Below, piece after piece: positions 15,802 through 25,429 of a stretch of DNA of 64,000 nt. Source of the stretch: an uncultured Bacteroidales bacterium (GTDB lineage Bacteria; Bacteroidota; Bacteroidia; Bacteroidales; Muribaculaceae); NCBI GenBank assembly GCA_900542185.1, contig UQMZ01000010.1:1-64000 (forward strand). Direction: 5' to 3'. The position numbers and the translations under genes are program-made. Under the pieces are notes generated by a model. The model was not told where the DNA came from. It did not search any database and saw nothing but the letters and a program-made list of their open reading frames with translations. Numbering within the stretch: position 1 is the first letter of the stretch; the number at the start of each line of letters is the position of its first letter.

Positions 15802-17288
15802 TGAAATTCAAGCTTCCGAAGCTGGCGCACCGAAAGTACATCAATTTCCTGATGCTTGCGCGCATCGAGGGTTATCTGCTGGTGATCCTGGCCATCTTCA
15901 TGCTGCTGCCATGTTTCGTGTCGATGCTTTACGAGACTGAAAGTTCCGTCCCGTTCCTTATAGCCGTGGGCATAACGGCCGGAGCGGGACTGGGCATGTG
16001 TTTCCTGAAGCCTAAAAACAAGGACATGGGACGCCGCGAGGCCATCCTGCTCACCGGTCTTACATGGGTGGTGCTATCCATGTTCGGAATGCTGCCGTTC
16101 ATTCTGTACGGCACCCACATGTCCGTGACCGATGCATTCTTCGAGACCATGTCGGCGTTCACCACGACCGGAGTGTCTATCCTATCCACACTCGACGGAG
16201 TGCCTAAGTCAATTCTGCTGTGGCGTTGCCTGATGCAGTGGTTCGGAGGTCTTGGAATTCTGCTGTTCACGCTTGCCGTAGTGCCTATGCTCAACTCCGC
16301 GGGCGGTCTGCTGCTGTTCAATGCCGAAGTGACAGGCATAACCCACGACAAACTGCGACCGCGCGTCAGCAGCACCGCCAAGGGCCTGTGGGGCATGTAC
16401 ATAGCCCTTACCATACTGCTTATAATTCTCCTGTCGTTCAGCCGCATGGACTTCTTTGATTCCCTTTGCTACGGACTTTCAACAATGTCTACCGGAGGTT
16501 TCGCCACCACTGACCGGGGAATAGTGGAATATGCCAGCAATTATGTCAAGGTCGTGCTGACGGTATTCATGTTTTTAGGGGGTGTCAATTTCGTGCTGCT
16601 CTTCAATGCCTTGCAGGGCAACGTGCGCAACCTGTTCCGGAACTCCGTGTTCAAGCTGTATTGCTGGCTTGTCTTGTTCGGATATGTGGCTTTGGCCATT
16701 GACAGTGTGATGCAGGGTCTGTACCACAATGCCGAGGACCTGACGGTCAATCCTCTGTTCCAGTGCGTGTCGGTGATATCCACCACCGGCATCAGCACGC
16801 CGGGATTCAAAAACGGCGGTCCGCTCGCCATCATGGTGCTGTTCCTGTTCATGAGCATGGGCGCATGCTCGGGCAGCACCTCGGGAGGCGCCAAGATCGA
16901 CCGGTTTCTGGTCATGATCAAGTTCCTGAAGAACGAATTCTACAAGATAATGCATCCCAGCGCGGTGACTACCGTTATTCTTAACGGTAAGGGCACGACG
17001 CCCGGCATGATCTACAAGACACTGGCATTCCTCATCATGTATGTTCTTGTGGTTGTAATAGCCGGAGCGGTGGTAAGCCTCACAGGCGTACCATTAGGCG
17101 AAGCAGTGTTCCGTTCGCTTGAATCCATATCCAACTCCGGCATCTGCGATGTCCCGGGGGGGCTGTCAGGCAGCTATTCGCATCTTCCGGGCCTGGCCAA
17201 ATGGGTATATGCGTTCGTGATGCTCACCGGCCGTCTCGAGATATTCACGGTGCTTCTGGTATTCACTACCGGCTTCTGGCATCGGTAA
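15789..17288 (+). CDS. trkH: Trk potassium uptake channel subunit
   Basis: The 499-residue inner-membrane product translocates potassium together with TrkA. It has four pore repeats, with selectivity-filter-like loops SAFTTTGVSIL, LSTMSTGGFATT, ISTTGISTPGF and SISNSGICDVP. The segment GACSGSTSGGAKIDR is typical of TrkH gating loops. Two starts are possible. The ATG at 15789 overlaps trkA by 13 bp. The ATG at 15801 shares one base with the trkA stop (TGATG) and gives MKFKLPKLAHRKY; I consider that one equally likely or better. The 3' end overlaps the convergent DUF389 gene by 23 bp. Confidence 0.94.
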   Translation: MVQLMKFKLPKLAHRKYINFLMLARIEGYLLVILAIFMLLPCFVSMLYETESSVPFLIAVGITAGAGLGMCFLKPKNKDMGRREAILLTGLTWVVLSMFGMLPFILYGTHMSVTDAFFETMSAFTTTGVSILSTLDGVPKSILLWRCLMQWFGGLGILLFTLAVVPMLNSAGGLLLFNAEVTGITHDKLRPRVSSTAKGLWGMYIALTILLIILLSFSRMDFFDSLCYGLSTMSTGGFATTDRGIVEYASNYVKVVLTVFMFLGGVNFVLLFNALQGNVRNLFRNSVFKLYCWLVLFGYVALAIDSVMQGLYHNAEDLTVNPLFQCVSVISTTGISTPGFKNGGPLAIMVLFLFMSMGACSGSTSGGAKIDRFLVMIKFLKNEFYKIMHPSAVTTVILNGKGTTPGMIYKTLAFLIMYVLVVVIAGAVVSLTGVPLGEAVFRSLESISNSGICDVPGGLSGSYSHLPGLAKWVYAFVMLTGRLEIFTVLLVFTTGFWHR

Positions 17289-18696
17289 CAGCCTTCGCAG
17301 CCTGTGGCCATGGGAATCCCGACGGATTCATGGTCAGGTGCAGATCTTTCTCCGACAGACGCACCCCGACGTATTCCTTCAGTTTGGTCCGCTCCTGCTC
17401 GGTCAGGCCTTTCGGTGCGTTTATGAATATCATGTTAACCGTATCCTGATGCGTGTCGTGCGTGGAAGTGGCCACCATACGGGCCAGCGCAATGTCGCGG
17501 ACTGACGGGAACAGCACCTTCACTTCGGGAGCTATGCGCATGCTTTCGTCGCTGAACTGACTGCTCTCCCTTATCACGCCTCGGAGTGAATCGATAGTGG
17601 TCTGCTGCGACGTCAGCTCCGACTGCATCAGCTTGTAGAACTGCGCGTCCGTTCGGCTGTCCTTAATGTCCTGCATGGCGAAGCCCTGCTTTATATTCAG
17701 AATCGTGCCGCCGAGTCCGCACGAATCAAGTTTGTTTACCATGGCCAGCTGCAGTGAATCCTTTGGCAAGGCCGCCCCTATCAGCGTCACGTCTATCACA
17801 CGCCGATTGCCGTTCATGTATTCCCTGTGGCTCAGAACCTGGGTATTCGGGAACACCATCTCCTTCTCCACGAATGCCTGTGCCTTCTCGATGAATACGT
17901 TTTTACGCACCATGACCAGAGTCAGATATGCGCTTAATATCATCATGGCCGTTATCAGGGTATAGAAAATTATTTTGATGCGTTTGCTACGGGCTTCGTC
18001 CTGATATACGACCTTCTTGAATCCCATCAGTTTCACGCCTACCCACGAAGCCACAAAAATGAATATCATATTGGTGAAAAACAGATAGAAAGCACCGAGG
18101 AAGAAATGCATCTGCATCGTGGCCAGTCCATATCCGGCTGTACATAGCGGAGGCATCAGCGAAGTGGCGATAGCCACACCCGGCATGACCTGTCCCTTGT
18201 TCTTGGCGGCTATGCTCAGTATTCCTGCGGCTCCGCCGAACAGTGCCACGAACACGTCATAGATGGTGGGCGATGTACGCGCCAACAGTTGGCTGGAGCT
18301 TTCGTACTGCGGAGATATAAGGAAGTATAGCGCCGACGTGATCAGCGAGCCGAGAATGGCCGCCGACACGTTCTTCAGACTTTTCTTCAGCAGGTCGAAG
18401 TCCCGTATGCCGATACCCAGACCCATTCCGATGATGGGACCCATCAGCGGTGATATCAGCATGGCGCCTATTATGACGGGTACGCTGTCGGTGTTGAGAC
18501 CCAATGAAGCTATGAAGATTGCGAATATCAGCGTAAGCAGCTGACTTCCTTTGAATGAAACGCCGGCGCGGATGCTCGCCTCAACGTCCGTCTGACCCTC
18601 CAGGTCCGCTATAGGATTGAGATACCCCTTGATGTCGGTCCATGTATTACGCATCCATAGCCGGAGCCTGTCCCTGAATGTTCCCTGTGCTTCCAT
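17266..18696 (-). CDS. DUF389 membrane protein
   Basis: The 476-residue product has six or so membrane segments between residues 45 and 265. The DUF389 signature AMLISPLMGPIIGMGLGIG is at about 77-95 and SLMPPLCTAGYGLA at about 180. A soluble C-terminal region (280-476) is rich in mixed helices and strands. The family is widespread and its biochemical role is not established; transport has been suggested only from topology. It runs convergently into trkH, overlapping by 23 bp, and divergently from dapA across a short A+T-rich gap holding the palindrome ATTGTTAACAAT (18724-18735). Confidence 0.88.
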   Translation of the reverse strand: MEAQGTFRDRLRLWMRNTWTDIKGYLNPIADLEGQTDVEASIRAGVSFKGSQLLTLIFAIFIASLGLNTDSVPVIIGAMLISPLMGPIIGMGLGIGIRDFDLLKKSLKNVSAAILGSLITSALYFLISPQYESSSQLLARTSPTIYDVFVALFGGAAGILSIAAKNKGQVMPGVAIATSLMPPLCTAGYGLATMQMHFFLGAFYLFFTNMIFIFVASWVGVKLMGFKKVVYQDEARSKRIKIIFYTLITAMMILSAYLTLVMVRKNVFIEKAQAFVEKEMVFPNTQVLSHREYMNGNRRVIDVTLIGAALPKDSLQLAMVNKLDSCGLGGTILNIKQGFAMQDIKDSRTDAQFYKLMQSELTSQQTTIDSLRGVIRESSQFSDESMRIAPEVKVLFPSVRDIALARMVATSTHDTHQDTVNMIFINAPKGLTEQERTKLKEYVGVRLSEKDLHLTMNPSGFPWPQAAKAVTDARSR

Positions 18697-18785
18697 TTTT
18701 CACCTTTTCTTTATTCATTCACTATTGTTAACAATTTCTTTTTTGTGCAGTTCGGAAACGGGTTGTGTAATTTCCGTATTTTGAT

Positions 18786-18793
18786 TATTTTTG
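18786..18793 (+). promoter_or_regulatory. -7 promoter box before dapA
   Basis: TATTTTTG fits TAnnTTTG, 41 bp before the ATG at 18835. It lies downstream of an earlier in-frame ATG at 18745 and so argues for the 18835 start. Confidence 0.5.
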
Positions 18794-18834
18794 CATTGAC
18801 ATTGGCGGGCAACCAGCGCCTGCAATGGGCATTT

Positions 18835-19716
18835 ATGTCAGCATTAAAATTACGCGGTCTGGGTGTGGCCATGATAACGCCCTTTGATTCAGACTTTAAT
18901 ATAGACTATCCGGCGCTCCAGCGAGTCATAGACCATGTCATCGACAACGGAGCGGACTATCTCGTTATACTTGGCACCACCGGCGAGACGCCGACCCTGA
19001 CAGCGGCTGAAAAGGCCGAGGTGCGCCGTCGCGCAGTGGAATATACGGCCGGAAGGGTGCCCCTCATCTCCGGAATGGGCGGCAACTGCACCGCCGCTCT
19101 TGTCGATGAAATCCGCAACACCGACCTTACCGGTTATTCGGCAATCCTCTCCGTCACTCCATTCTATAACAAGCCGTCGCAGGAGGGTCTGTACCGACAT
19201 TTCGCCGAAGTGGCACGTGCATCGTCCCTTCCCGTGGTGCTGTATAACGTGCCGGGACGCACCGGCGTCAACATTGCCGCCGAGACCACACTGCGCCTCG
19301 CCCACGAATTCCCCAATATCGTGGCCATCAAGGAAGCTTCCGGCAATCTGAAGCAAATAGAGGAGATTCTGAGCCGACGCCCCGAGGGCTTCGAGGTTAT
19401 ATCGGGTGACGACGCCTTGACCTATCCCCTCATCTCCATCGGCGCCGAGGGCGTCATATCGGTAGTAGGCAATGCCTTCCCCAAGGAGTTCGGTCAGATG
19501 GTACGCCTCTGCCTTGAAGGTAACTTCAACGAGGCTCTGCCCATCCATCACCGTTTCCAGAAGCTTTACGACGAGCTGTTTGTCGACGGCAACCCTGCCG
19601 GCATCAAGTATCTGCTGCACGAAATGGGCTTCTGCGAGAACCAGCTGCGTCTCCCTCTGGTTCCCACCCGTCCCGAAACAGGCGAGAAAATCGACCGCAT
19701 TCTCGCCTCCTTATGA
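18835..19716 (+). CDS. dapA: 4-hydroxy-tetrahydrodipicolinate synthase
   Basis: The 293-residue product condenses pyruvate with aspartate semialdehyde in the lysine/diaminopimelate pathway. The TIM-barrel active site is visible: GTTGETPTL (Thr48-Thr49), LYNVPGRTG (Tyr137, Arg142) and the Schiff-base lysine in VAIKEASG (Lys166). An in-frame ATG at 18745 would add 30 residues with no family match and would start upstream of the promoter, so I chose 18835, which gives the usual length. The stop overlaps the dnaG start by 4 bp. Coupling of dapA to the replication primase is a positional curiosity. Confidence 0.95.
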   Translation: MSALKLRGLGVAMITPFDSDFNIDYPALQRVIDHVIDNGADYLVILGTTGETPTLTAAEKAEVRRRAVEYTAGRVPLISGMGGNCTAALVDEIRNTDLTGYSAILSVTPFYNKPSQEGLYRHFAEVARASSLPVVLYNVPGRTGVNIAAETTLRLAHEFPNIVAIKEASGNLKQIEEILSRRPEGFEVISGDDALTYPLISIGAEGVISVVGNAFPKEFGQMVRLCLEGNFNEALPIHHRFQKLYDELFVDGNPAGIKYLLHEMGFCENQLRLPLVPTRPETGEKIDRILASL

Positions 19717-21911
19717 TAGACCAGGCCACAGCCCAGCGCATCAAGGACACCGCCGACATAGTAGAGGTGGTATCCGATTACGTCCACCTCATCCGGCGTG
19801 GTGCGAACTACATGGGTCTATGCCCGTTTCATAACGAGCGTACGCCTTCGTTTTCCGTAAGCCGAAAACGAAATTTCTGCTACTGCTTCTCGTGCAAGAA
19901 GGGAGGCTCGCCCGTCAACTTCATAATGGAAAAGGAGGGCCTCAGCTATCAGGAGGCCCTGATGCATCTGGCAAAAAAATATGGCATCGAGGTCAAGGAA
20001 CGCGAGCTGACCGACGAGGAACGTCAGCGTCAGAGCGAACGCGAGGGAATGCTGGTGGCCAACGAATGGGCCATGAACCTGATGGAGCACGACCTGCTCC
20101 ACACCGACGAGGGACGCGACGTGGGCCTGTCCTACTTCACCCAGCGCGGCGTAACCGACGAGGCCATCAAGGCCTTCCATCTCGGCTATGCCCTCGATTC
20201 AGGCTCGCACCTCGTCGCCGAAGCCCGCACCAAGGGATTCAACATCGACACGCTCAAGACCTTGGGACTTGTCGGCACGTCCGGACGCGGCACCGATTAC
20301 GACCGCTTCCGTGGCCGGGTAATATTCCCCATACTAAATAACTCAGGCAAGGTCATAGCCTTCGGAGGCCGCGACCTGAAAGGCGGTCTGGCCAAATACA
20401 TCAACTCGCCCGAGTCGATGCTCTATAAAAAGAGCAACGAGCTGTACGGCATCTTCCAGGCCCGTGCGGCCATAGTACGCGAGTCCAAGTGCTTTCTGGT
20501 CGAAGGCTATATGGATGTGATCGGCATGTGGCAGTCGGGGCTTAAGAATGTGGTGGCCAGCTCAGGCACAGCCTTGACCGACGGCCAGATAGCGCTGATA
20601 CACCGCCTGACGGACAACATCACCCTGATATACGACGGAGACGCGGCGGGCATCAAGGCCTCCCTGCGAGGCATCGACATGCTGCTGAGCCACAAGCTGA
20701 ACGTCAAGGTTCTGCTGTTGCCCGACGGCGACGATCCTGACTCGTTCGCGCGTAAGCATACGCCCGAGGAGTTCCGCAAGTATGTGGAAGAAAACGAGAC
20801 CGACATCATACGTTTCAAGATCCGCGTGCTGCTCACGCCCGAGACGGCGAGCGACCCCCAGAAACGAATCGAGGCTGTGAACAGCGTGGTGGAATCCATA
20901 GCGCATATCCCTGACCCTGTGGCACGCGACGTGTATATTCAGGAATGCGCCAAACTGCTGGGCGTCACCGAGGAATCGATAGCCATCTCCGTTGGCCGTG
21001 CCCGCGAGGCTCTGATCGAGAAATGGAAGAAGGAACGCGAATGGAAGCGTCTGCGTGGTGATGAGTCGTTGCCCGACGCTCCTGTATCCGATCCTCAGCG
21101 GCCGTCCATAGGACGTACCATCGCGGAAATGACACCGGCCAGGCCGAAGCGGCCCGCTCCGGATACCTCATACCGTCCGGTGGAGCGTCCGCTTATCAAG
21201 TATTGCCTCAAATATGCCTACAAGGAGGTATTCCAGACAATGGACGAAGACGATGACACTCTGATGAACGTGCTGGAATATGTGGAAAGCGAACTCGGCG
21301 CCGACGACATTCATTTTTCGGTTCCTGAGTATTCCGCAATTTTCGAGGAACTGAAAAGGGCCAGACCTATGTTCGACGAGGCACTTTTCCGCAAACGTGC
21401 CGACATTGACCGCGAGAAGGATCAGAAACGCCGCGAAGCCATAGAGGAAATAGCTAACGGCGACTTCTCTGTCAGCGAGATAGCTGCCAAGGAACAGAAA
21501 ATGGAAAAGGACCTGGAGGATTGGGCCGCGACACAGATAAATGAGTTCATCAAGGACTGGCCCTCCCGTTTTCTCGCAAGTCATGAAAACGACACGGTGC
21601 GTGAAACCGTCACCGACCTGTTGCGCGAAAAGCATCATCTCAGCAACATATATGCCAACATGCCACAGGACGAGATGGAGGAAAATCGTCTTGACGCGCT
21701 GGTGCCACGGGCCATAACGGAATGGAAATCGGAGATTCTGAACCGGCAGCTTAGGGAACTGTTACAGAAGTTTCATGACACTGCGGCCATCATCTCGCCC
21801 GAGGACGAGCTGCAGATGCAGTTACGTCTCAACTCCATCATGAACCTCCGCAGCATGCTTGCGAAAGAAATAGGCGAAAGAACCCTTTCGCCTTCCAAAA
21901 TTAGTAATTAG
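19713..21911 (+). CDS. dnaG: DNA primase
   Basis: The 732-residue product makes RNA primers at the replication fork. The N-terminal CHC2 zinc finger has ligands Cys37, His40, Cys58 and Cys61. The catalytic core contains the Toprim motifs LVEGYMDVIGMWQ (about 263) and YDGDAAG (about 308). The C-terminal part (about 440-732) is longer than in Escherichia coli (581 in total). It includes a basic/Pro linker near 455-490 and a helical domain that would bind DnaB helicase. The stop codon TAG lies inside a 7-bp repeat array that folds back on itself and may act as the terminator. Confidence 0.95.
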   Translation: MIDQATAQRIKDTADIVEVVSDYVHLIRRGANYMGLCPFHNERTPSFSVSRKRNFCYCFSCKKGGSPVNFIMEKEGLSYQEALMHLAKKYGIEVKERELTDEERQRQSEREGMLVANEWAMNLMEHDLLHTDEGRDVGLSYFTQRGVTDEAIKAFHLGYALDSGSHLVAEARTKGFNIDTLKTLGLVGTSGRGTDYDRFRGRVIFPILNNSGKVIAFGGRDLKGGLAKYINSPESMLYKKSNELYGIFQARAAIVRESKCFLVEGYMDVIGMWQSGLKNVVASSGTALTDGQIALIHRLTDNITLIYDGDAAGIKASLRGIDMLLSHKLNVKVLLLPDGDDPDSFARKHTPEEFRKYVEENETDIIRFKIRVLLTPETASDPQKRIEAVNSVVESIAHIPDPVARDVYIQECAKLLGVTEESIAISVGRAREALIEKWKKEREWKRLRGDESLPDAPVSDPQRPSIGRTIAEMTPARPKRPAPDTSYRPVERPLIKYCLKYAYKEVFQTMDEDDDTLMNVLEYVESELGADDIHFSVPEYSAIFEELKRARPMFDEALFRKRADIDREKDQKRREAIEEIANGDFSVSEIAAKEQKMEKDLEDWAATQINEFIKDWPSRFLASHENDTVRETVTDLLREKHHLSNIYANMPQDEMEENRLDALVPRAITEWKSEILNRQLRELLQKFHDTAAIISPEDELQMQLRLNSIMNLRSMLAKEIGERTLSPSKISN

Positions 21912-21971
21912 CAATCCATTCGTCGGCGTAATTACTAATTACTAATTTCTAATTGCTGATTGCTGATTGCT
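21899..21971. repeat. inverted arrays of a 7-bp repeat at the dnaG 3' end
   Basis: On the plus strand AATTAGT, AATTAGC and AATCC run from 21899 and include the dnaG stop. After a 13-bp gap six units run in the opposite sense (AATTACT, AATTACT, AATTTCT, AATTGCT, GATTGCT, GATTGCT; 21930-21971). The two arms can pair as a hairpin between the convergent dnaG and outer-membrane protein genes. Confidence 0.65.
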
Positions 21972-21976
21972 GCTTG

Positions 21977-22474
21977 TCAGAAGACATAGCTGAGTCCAAG
22001 GCCGATGAATACACCGCTCGTCTGAGGCATTATGCTGTAACGCCCTTGAAGCGACATCTTGAAGAAATTGGTGAAATATACATCGAAACCCAAACCGACG
22101 TTAACTCCCATTCGGCTACGGTTGGTTTCCTCGTAATAATGCTTATCGTAATGCCAGTTGTTGAACGCGATGCCTGCCAGGGGATAGATGCCGAAGCCGC
22201 GTACCAGCTGGAACGGGAAATGCACGTCGCCGTTGATCATGAATCCCGATTTGTGGTCGTTGCTCATTATGTATCCTATCTCCGGAGCGATACGCACATG
22301 GTTGGCGCATTCCCACTGATAGTTCATACTGACATAGCCGCTCTCGTTATATGATGCGAAACCGCCTGTGAGTCCAACCGACATCTCGCCTTTGCCGAAT
22401 GCCTGAGCCTCGTTGACGCTGAATATCGCTGCCAGTCCCACAACCGCCGCAACCACGTATCGTAACCCTTTCAT
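21977..22474 (-). CDS. small outer-membrane beta-barrel protein
   Basis: The 165-residue product has a signal peptide (about 1-25, ending EAQA). The rest is a run of amphipathic strands separated by polar turns, such as GGFASYNESGYVSMNYQWEC, and it ends in aromatic LSYVF, the usual C-terminal signature of outer-membrane barrels. The size suggests an eight-stranded barrel of the OmpA/OprF-like porin superfamily without the peptidoglycan-binding domain. The function is unknown. It is monocistronic, converges with dnaG and is divergent from nadE. Confidence 0.8.
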   Translation of the reverse strand: MKGLRYVVAAVVGLAAIFSVNEAQAFGKGEMSVGLTGGFASYNESGYVSMNYQWECANHVRIAPEIGYIMSNDHKSGFMINGDVHFPFQLVRGFGIYPLAGIAFNNWHYDKHYYEETNRSRMGVNVGLGFDVYFTNFFKMSLQGRYSIMPQTSGVFIGLGLSYVF

Positions 22475-22548
22475 CGCAACGTTAATTTTTTTATTAATAT
22501 GAAATGTTAATTTTATAGTTTTAACGCTTCACTCCGAAAATTGTTTTG

Positions 22549-22556
22549 TAACTTTG
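22549..22556 (+). promoter_or_regulatory. -7 promoter box before nadE
   Basis: TAACTTTG followed by CA is identical to the tRNA-Cys -7 element. No TTTG is found 19-21 bp upstream. It predicts a leader of about 135 nt made mostly of the 9-bp array. Confidence 0.5.
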
Positions 22557-22573
22557 CAACACTCTCCGACATC

Positions 22574-22681
22574 AAGGTCCTTAATGTCCTTAATGTCCTT
22601 AGAGACCTTAGAGTCCTTAAAGACCTTAGAGTCCTTAGAGTCCTTAGAGACTTTAGAGTCCTTAGGGTCCTTAAGGTCCCT
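22574..22681 (+). repeat. twelve-unit 9-bp tandem array in the nadE leader
   Basis: Twelve consecutive 9-bp units of consensus ARRGTCCTT (AAGGTCCTT, AATGTCCTT twice, AGAGACCTT, AGAGTCCTT and so on, ending AAGGTCCCT) fill the space between the -7 box and the start codon. The last unit ends 17 bp before the nadE ATG. A shorter array of the same family follows clpB. Confidence 0.9.
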
Positions 22682-22698
22682 ACCATCAACCCGAATTT

Positions 22699-24666
22699 AT
22701 GACACAATACAGTTTCTCTGATATGCTTCGCGTCACGGCCTGCGTGCCCTCGGTACGCCCCTGCGATGTAGACGGCAACGTACAGGCCATCATGCGCATG
22801 GCTACCGATGCTTCGCGCCTCGGCGCAGACATAGTCCTTTTTCCCGAGCTTTCCGTGACGGGCTACACCTGCGCCGACCTGTTCCACGACTCTTTGCTGC
22901 TTGATGCGGCCGACAGAGCCATAGACCGCCTGACGCAGTTCTCAGTCACCGTCGGGTCAGTTATCGTCGTCGGCGCTCCCTGCCGATGCAACGACCGCCT
23001 GTATAACTGCGCGTTCGTTATCTCGAACGGATCGGTGCAGGGTGTGGTGCCTAAGTCATTCTTGCCCGACTACAACGAATTCTACGAAAAGCGCTGGTTC
23101 TCGTCGCCTCTCTCTCTGCCGGAAGGTATGTTTCCTTACAGCGAGAAATACGGCAAGGTTACGCCCCGCCGCATTTTCTCTGTGCGAGGCATAAAGTTCG
23201 GCGTCGAGATTTGCGAGGACCTGTGGGTGCCCGCGCCCCCAAGTTCCGACCTGGCTATGGCCGGTGCCGAAGTGATACTGAACCTCTCGGCCTCCGACGC
23301 CTTGATCGGCAAGCACGACTACCTTCTCTCGCTTCTCGCCAACCAGTCGGCGCGCTGCCGCTGCGCCTACGTCTATGCCTCGGCCGGTTTCGGCGAATCA
23401 TCGACCGACCTGGCTTTCGCAGGCAATGCCATTATCGCCGAGAACGGCCGCATATTGAAGCAAAGCGAGCTTTTCGACACGCACGAGCTGATGCAGACCG
23501 CCGACATTGACGTGGCCCATCTGCGTCATGACCGCATACACATCTCCTCTTTCAATGAATATTTCCCGCTGGCCGACAAGTATGAACTTACTGAATGCGG
23601 CGTGACCGAAAACCGAGTACGCGAAGTGAATCCCCTTGCATACCGGTATGTAGATCCTACCCCGTTCGTCGACAAGGATGAGTCCGAGCTTTTCCGCCGC
23701 TGTTCAGACATCAGCTCCATTCAGGCATGGGGACTCGCCACGCGCCTCAAGGCCATCGGCTGCCGTAACGTAGTGATCGGCATCTCCGGCGGTCTCGACT
23801 CCACGCTGGCACTCCTCGTAACAGTCAAGGCATTCGACATTCTCGGCCTGGACCGCAAGGGTATCCACGCCATAACGATGCCCGGATTCGGCACCACGAT
23901 CCGTACCCGCTCCAACGCGGATGCATTAATGGATACCCTCGGGGTTTCGGCATTGTGCATTCCTATCGGCGAGGCGGTATCCCTCCATTTCCGTGATATA
24001 GATCATGATCCTGATAATCACGACATCACATACGAGAATTCGCAGGCACGCGAGCGCACACAGATTCTGATGGACTATGCCAACAAGGTCAACGGCCTGG
24101 TGATCGGCACCGGCGACCTGTCGGAATTGGCTTTGGGCTGGTGCACCTACAACGGCGACCAGATGTCGATGTACGGCGTCAACGCATCTGTGCCCAAGAC
24201 CATGGTGCGCTGGCTTGTGACCGGTTTCGCGCGTGAGACCAAAGACAAGGCGCTGCACGATGTATTGCTCGACATCGTGGACACACCAATAAGCCCCGAA
24301 CTCCTGCCCGCCGACAGCCAGGGACACATAGCCCAGAAAACCGAAGATACCGTCGGTCCATACGAACTGCACGACTTCTTCCTTTATCATATAATGCGTT
24401 TCGGCGACTCGCCAGACAAAATAGCCGCACTCGCCGCAAAGGCCTTCGACAAGAAATATAACCTGCAGACAATATATAAATGGTTGAAAACGTTCTATAA
24501 ACGATTTTTCAGTCAGCAGTTCAAGCGGTCGGTCATGCCCGACGGCGTGAAAGTCGGCTCCATCTGCCTCTCTCCGCGCGGCGACTGGCGAATGCCCTCC
24601 GACGCATCGGCACGAATCTGGCTCGACCGGATCCAGCAACTTATAGACGGCTTGAAGCAAGACTGA
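22699..24666 (+). CDS. nadE: glutamine-dependent NAD+ synthetase
   Basis: The 655-residue product makes NAD from deamido-NAD, ATP and glutamine in the cytoplasm. The N-terminal nitrilase-like glutaminase domain (about 10-270) has Glu in [11 protein letters not shown], Lys in [10 protein letters not shown] and the catalytic Cys in [11 protein letters not shown] (about 173). The synthetase domain (about 330-655) has the PP-loop [12 protein letters not shown] (about 362) and [16 protein letters not shown]. The start at 22699 lies directly after the 9-bp array. It is transcribed divergently from the small outer-membrane protein. Confidence 0.96.
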   Translation: MTQYSFSDMLRVTACVPSVRPCDVDGNVQAIMRMATDASRLGADIVLFPELSVTGYTCADLFHDSLLLDAADRAIDRLTQFSVTVGSVIVVGAPCRCNDRLYNCAFVISNGSVQGVVPKSFLPDYNEFYEKRWFSSPLSLPEGMFPYSEKYGKVTPRRIFSVRGIKFGVEICEDLWVPAPPSSDLAMAGAEVILNLSASDALIGKHDYLLSLLANQSARCRCAYVYASAGFGESSTDLAFAGNAIIAENGRILKQSELFDTHELMQTADIDVAHLRHDRIHISSFNEYFPLADKYELTECGVTENRVREVNPLAYRYVDPTPFVDKDESELFRRCSDISSIQAWGLATRLKAIGCRNVVIGISGGLDSTLALLVTVKAFDILGLDRKGIHAITMPGFGTTIRTRSNADALMDTLGVSALCIPIGEAVSLHFRDIDHDPDNHDITYENSQARERTQILMDYANKVNGLVIGTGDLSELALGWCTYNGDQMSMYGVNASVPKTMVRWLVTGFARETKDKALHDVLLDIVDTPISPELLPADSQGHIAQKTEDTVGPYELHDFFLYHIMRFGDSPDKIAALAAKAFDKKYNLQTIYKWLKTFYKRFFSQQFKRSVMPDGVKVGSICLSPRGDWRMPSDASARIWLDRIQQLIDGLKQD

Positions 24667-24727
24667 CCCATCCATCACAGCCGCTCATGACAGCAGTATG
24701 TGACAGCCAACAACCCAACTACTCATA

Positions 24728-25429
24728 ATGTTTTCATTAGACGAACGTATATTTTTGTTTTTTAACGGCAACCGAGCCCCGCTACTCGACGTGCTGATGC
24801 CCGTGTACACGTCGCCCTGGATATGGGTGCCGTTCTACGTGGCCTGCTTCGCCGCGCTGATATATAAATACGGGTGGATCCGTGCGCTGTTGATGCTCGG
24901 CGCCATCATTGCGGCCGTCGGCCTCGCCGATTATATCTGCGCCTCCATAATACGTCCCTGGTTCGGACGTCTGCGCCCCTCCAACCTCGACAATCCCTTC
25001 AGCCAGTATGTCACGATAGTCAACGGATACCGGGGCGGCCGCTACGGCTTCCCGTCGTGCCATGCCGCCAACACATTCGCGCTGATAGGCTCGCTCGTCA
25101 CTTTCACTCGCTCCCGGCGCTTTGCAGTGATGCTGGTGCTCTGGGGCTTGTTTGTATGCTACACGCGATTGTATCTCGGAGTGCATTATCCCACCGACCT
25201 GCTGATGGGTGCAACGATAGGCTCCACTTTGGGCATTTCCATCGCACTCGTAGCGCAACGCGCCGGAGCCAACGCCCGCCGCATACGCGAAAGCCGAGGC
25301 TACCGTGTGCGCCACGTGCAGTTCAACCTTGTCAATATGAATTACACCCTCTCCCTCGCACCCATCCTGATTCCTGCCGCCATCCTGGTCGCAACCCTCC
25401 TGACCGGCTTCCTGTTTATAATTAAATGA
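24728..25429 (+). CDS. PAP2-family membrane phosphatase
   Basis: The 233-residue inner-membrane product has about six helices and the three PAP2 motifs: RPWFGRLRPSN (about 77-87), PSCHAAN (about 109-115, where the usual Gly of PSGH is Cys) and RLYLGVHYPTDLLMG (about 147-161). The catalytic histidines face the periplasmic side. Candidate substrates are undecaprenyl pyrophosphate, phosphatidylglycerophosphate or lipid A phosphate groups, and sequence alone does not decide. A basic stretch (about 180-198) precedes the last helix. Its stop overlaps the tsaC start by 4 bp. Confidence 0.88.
   Translation: MFSLDERIFLFFNGNRAPLLDVLMPVYTSPWIWVPFYVACFAALIYKYGWIRALLMLGAIIAAVGLADYICASIIRPWFGRLRPSNLDNPFSQYVTIVNGYRGGRYGFPSCHAANTFALIGSLVTFTRSRRFAVMLVLWGLFVCYTRLYLGVHYPTDLLMGATIGSTLGISIALVAQRAGANARRIRESRGYRVRHVQFNLVNMNYTLSLAPILIPAAILVATLLTGFLFIIK

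Noticed and set aside
17266..17288. Frameshift or misassembly at the trkH/DUF389 overlap
   Set aside because: Both proteins end naturally and the genes converge; a 23-bp tail overlap is normal.
18745..18834. Upstream in-frame ATG for dapA
   Set aside because: It adds 30 residues without family similarity and lies upstream of the -7 box at 18786. The 18835 start gives the normal length.
22574..22681. CRISPR array
   Set aside because: The units are 9 bp and directly adjacent, with no spacers. No cas genes are in the window.
22513..22887. Protein with Thr-Leu-Arg repeats read from the minus strand of the 9-bp array
   Set aside because: The repeat length is a multiple of 3, so any frame through it stays open. 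The frame runs antisense into nadE and lies over the nadE promoter.
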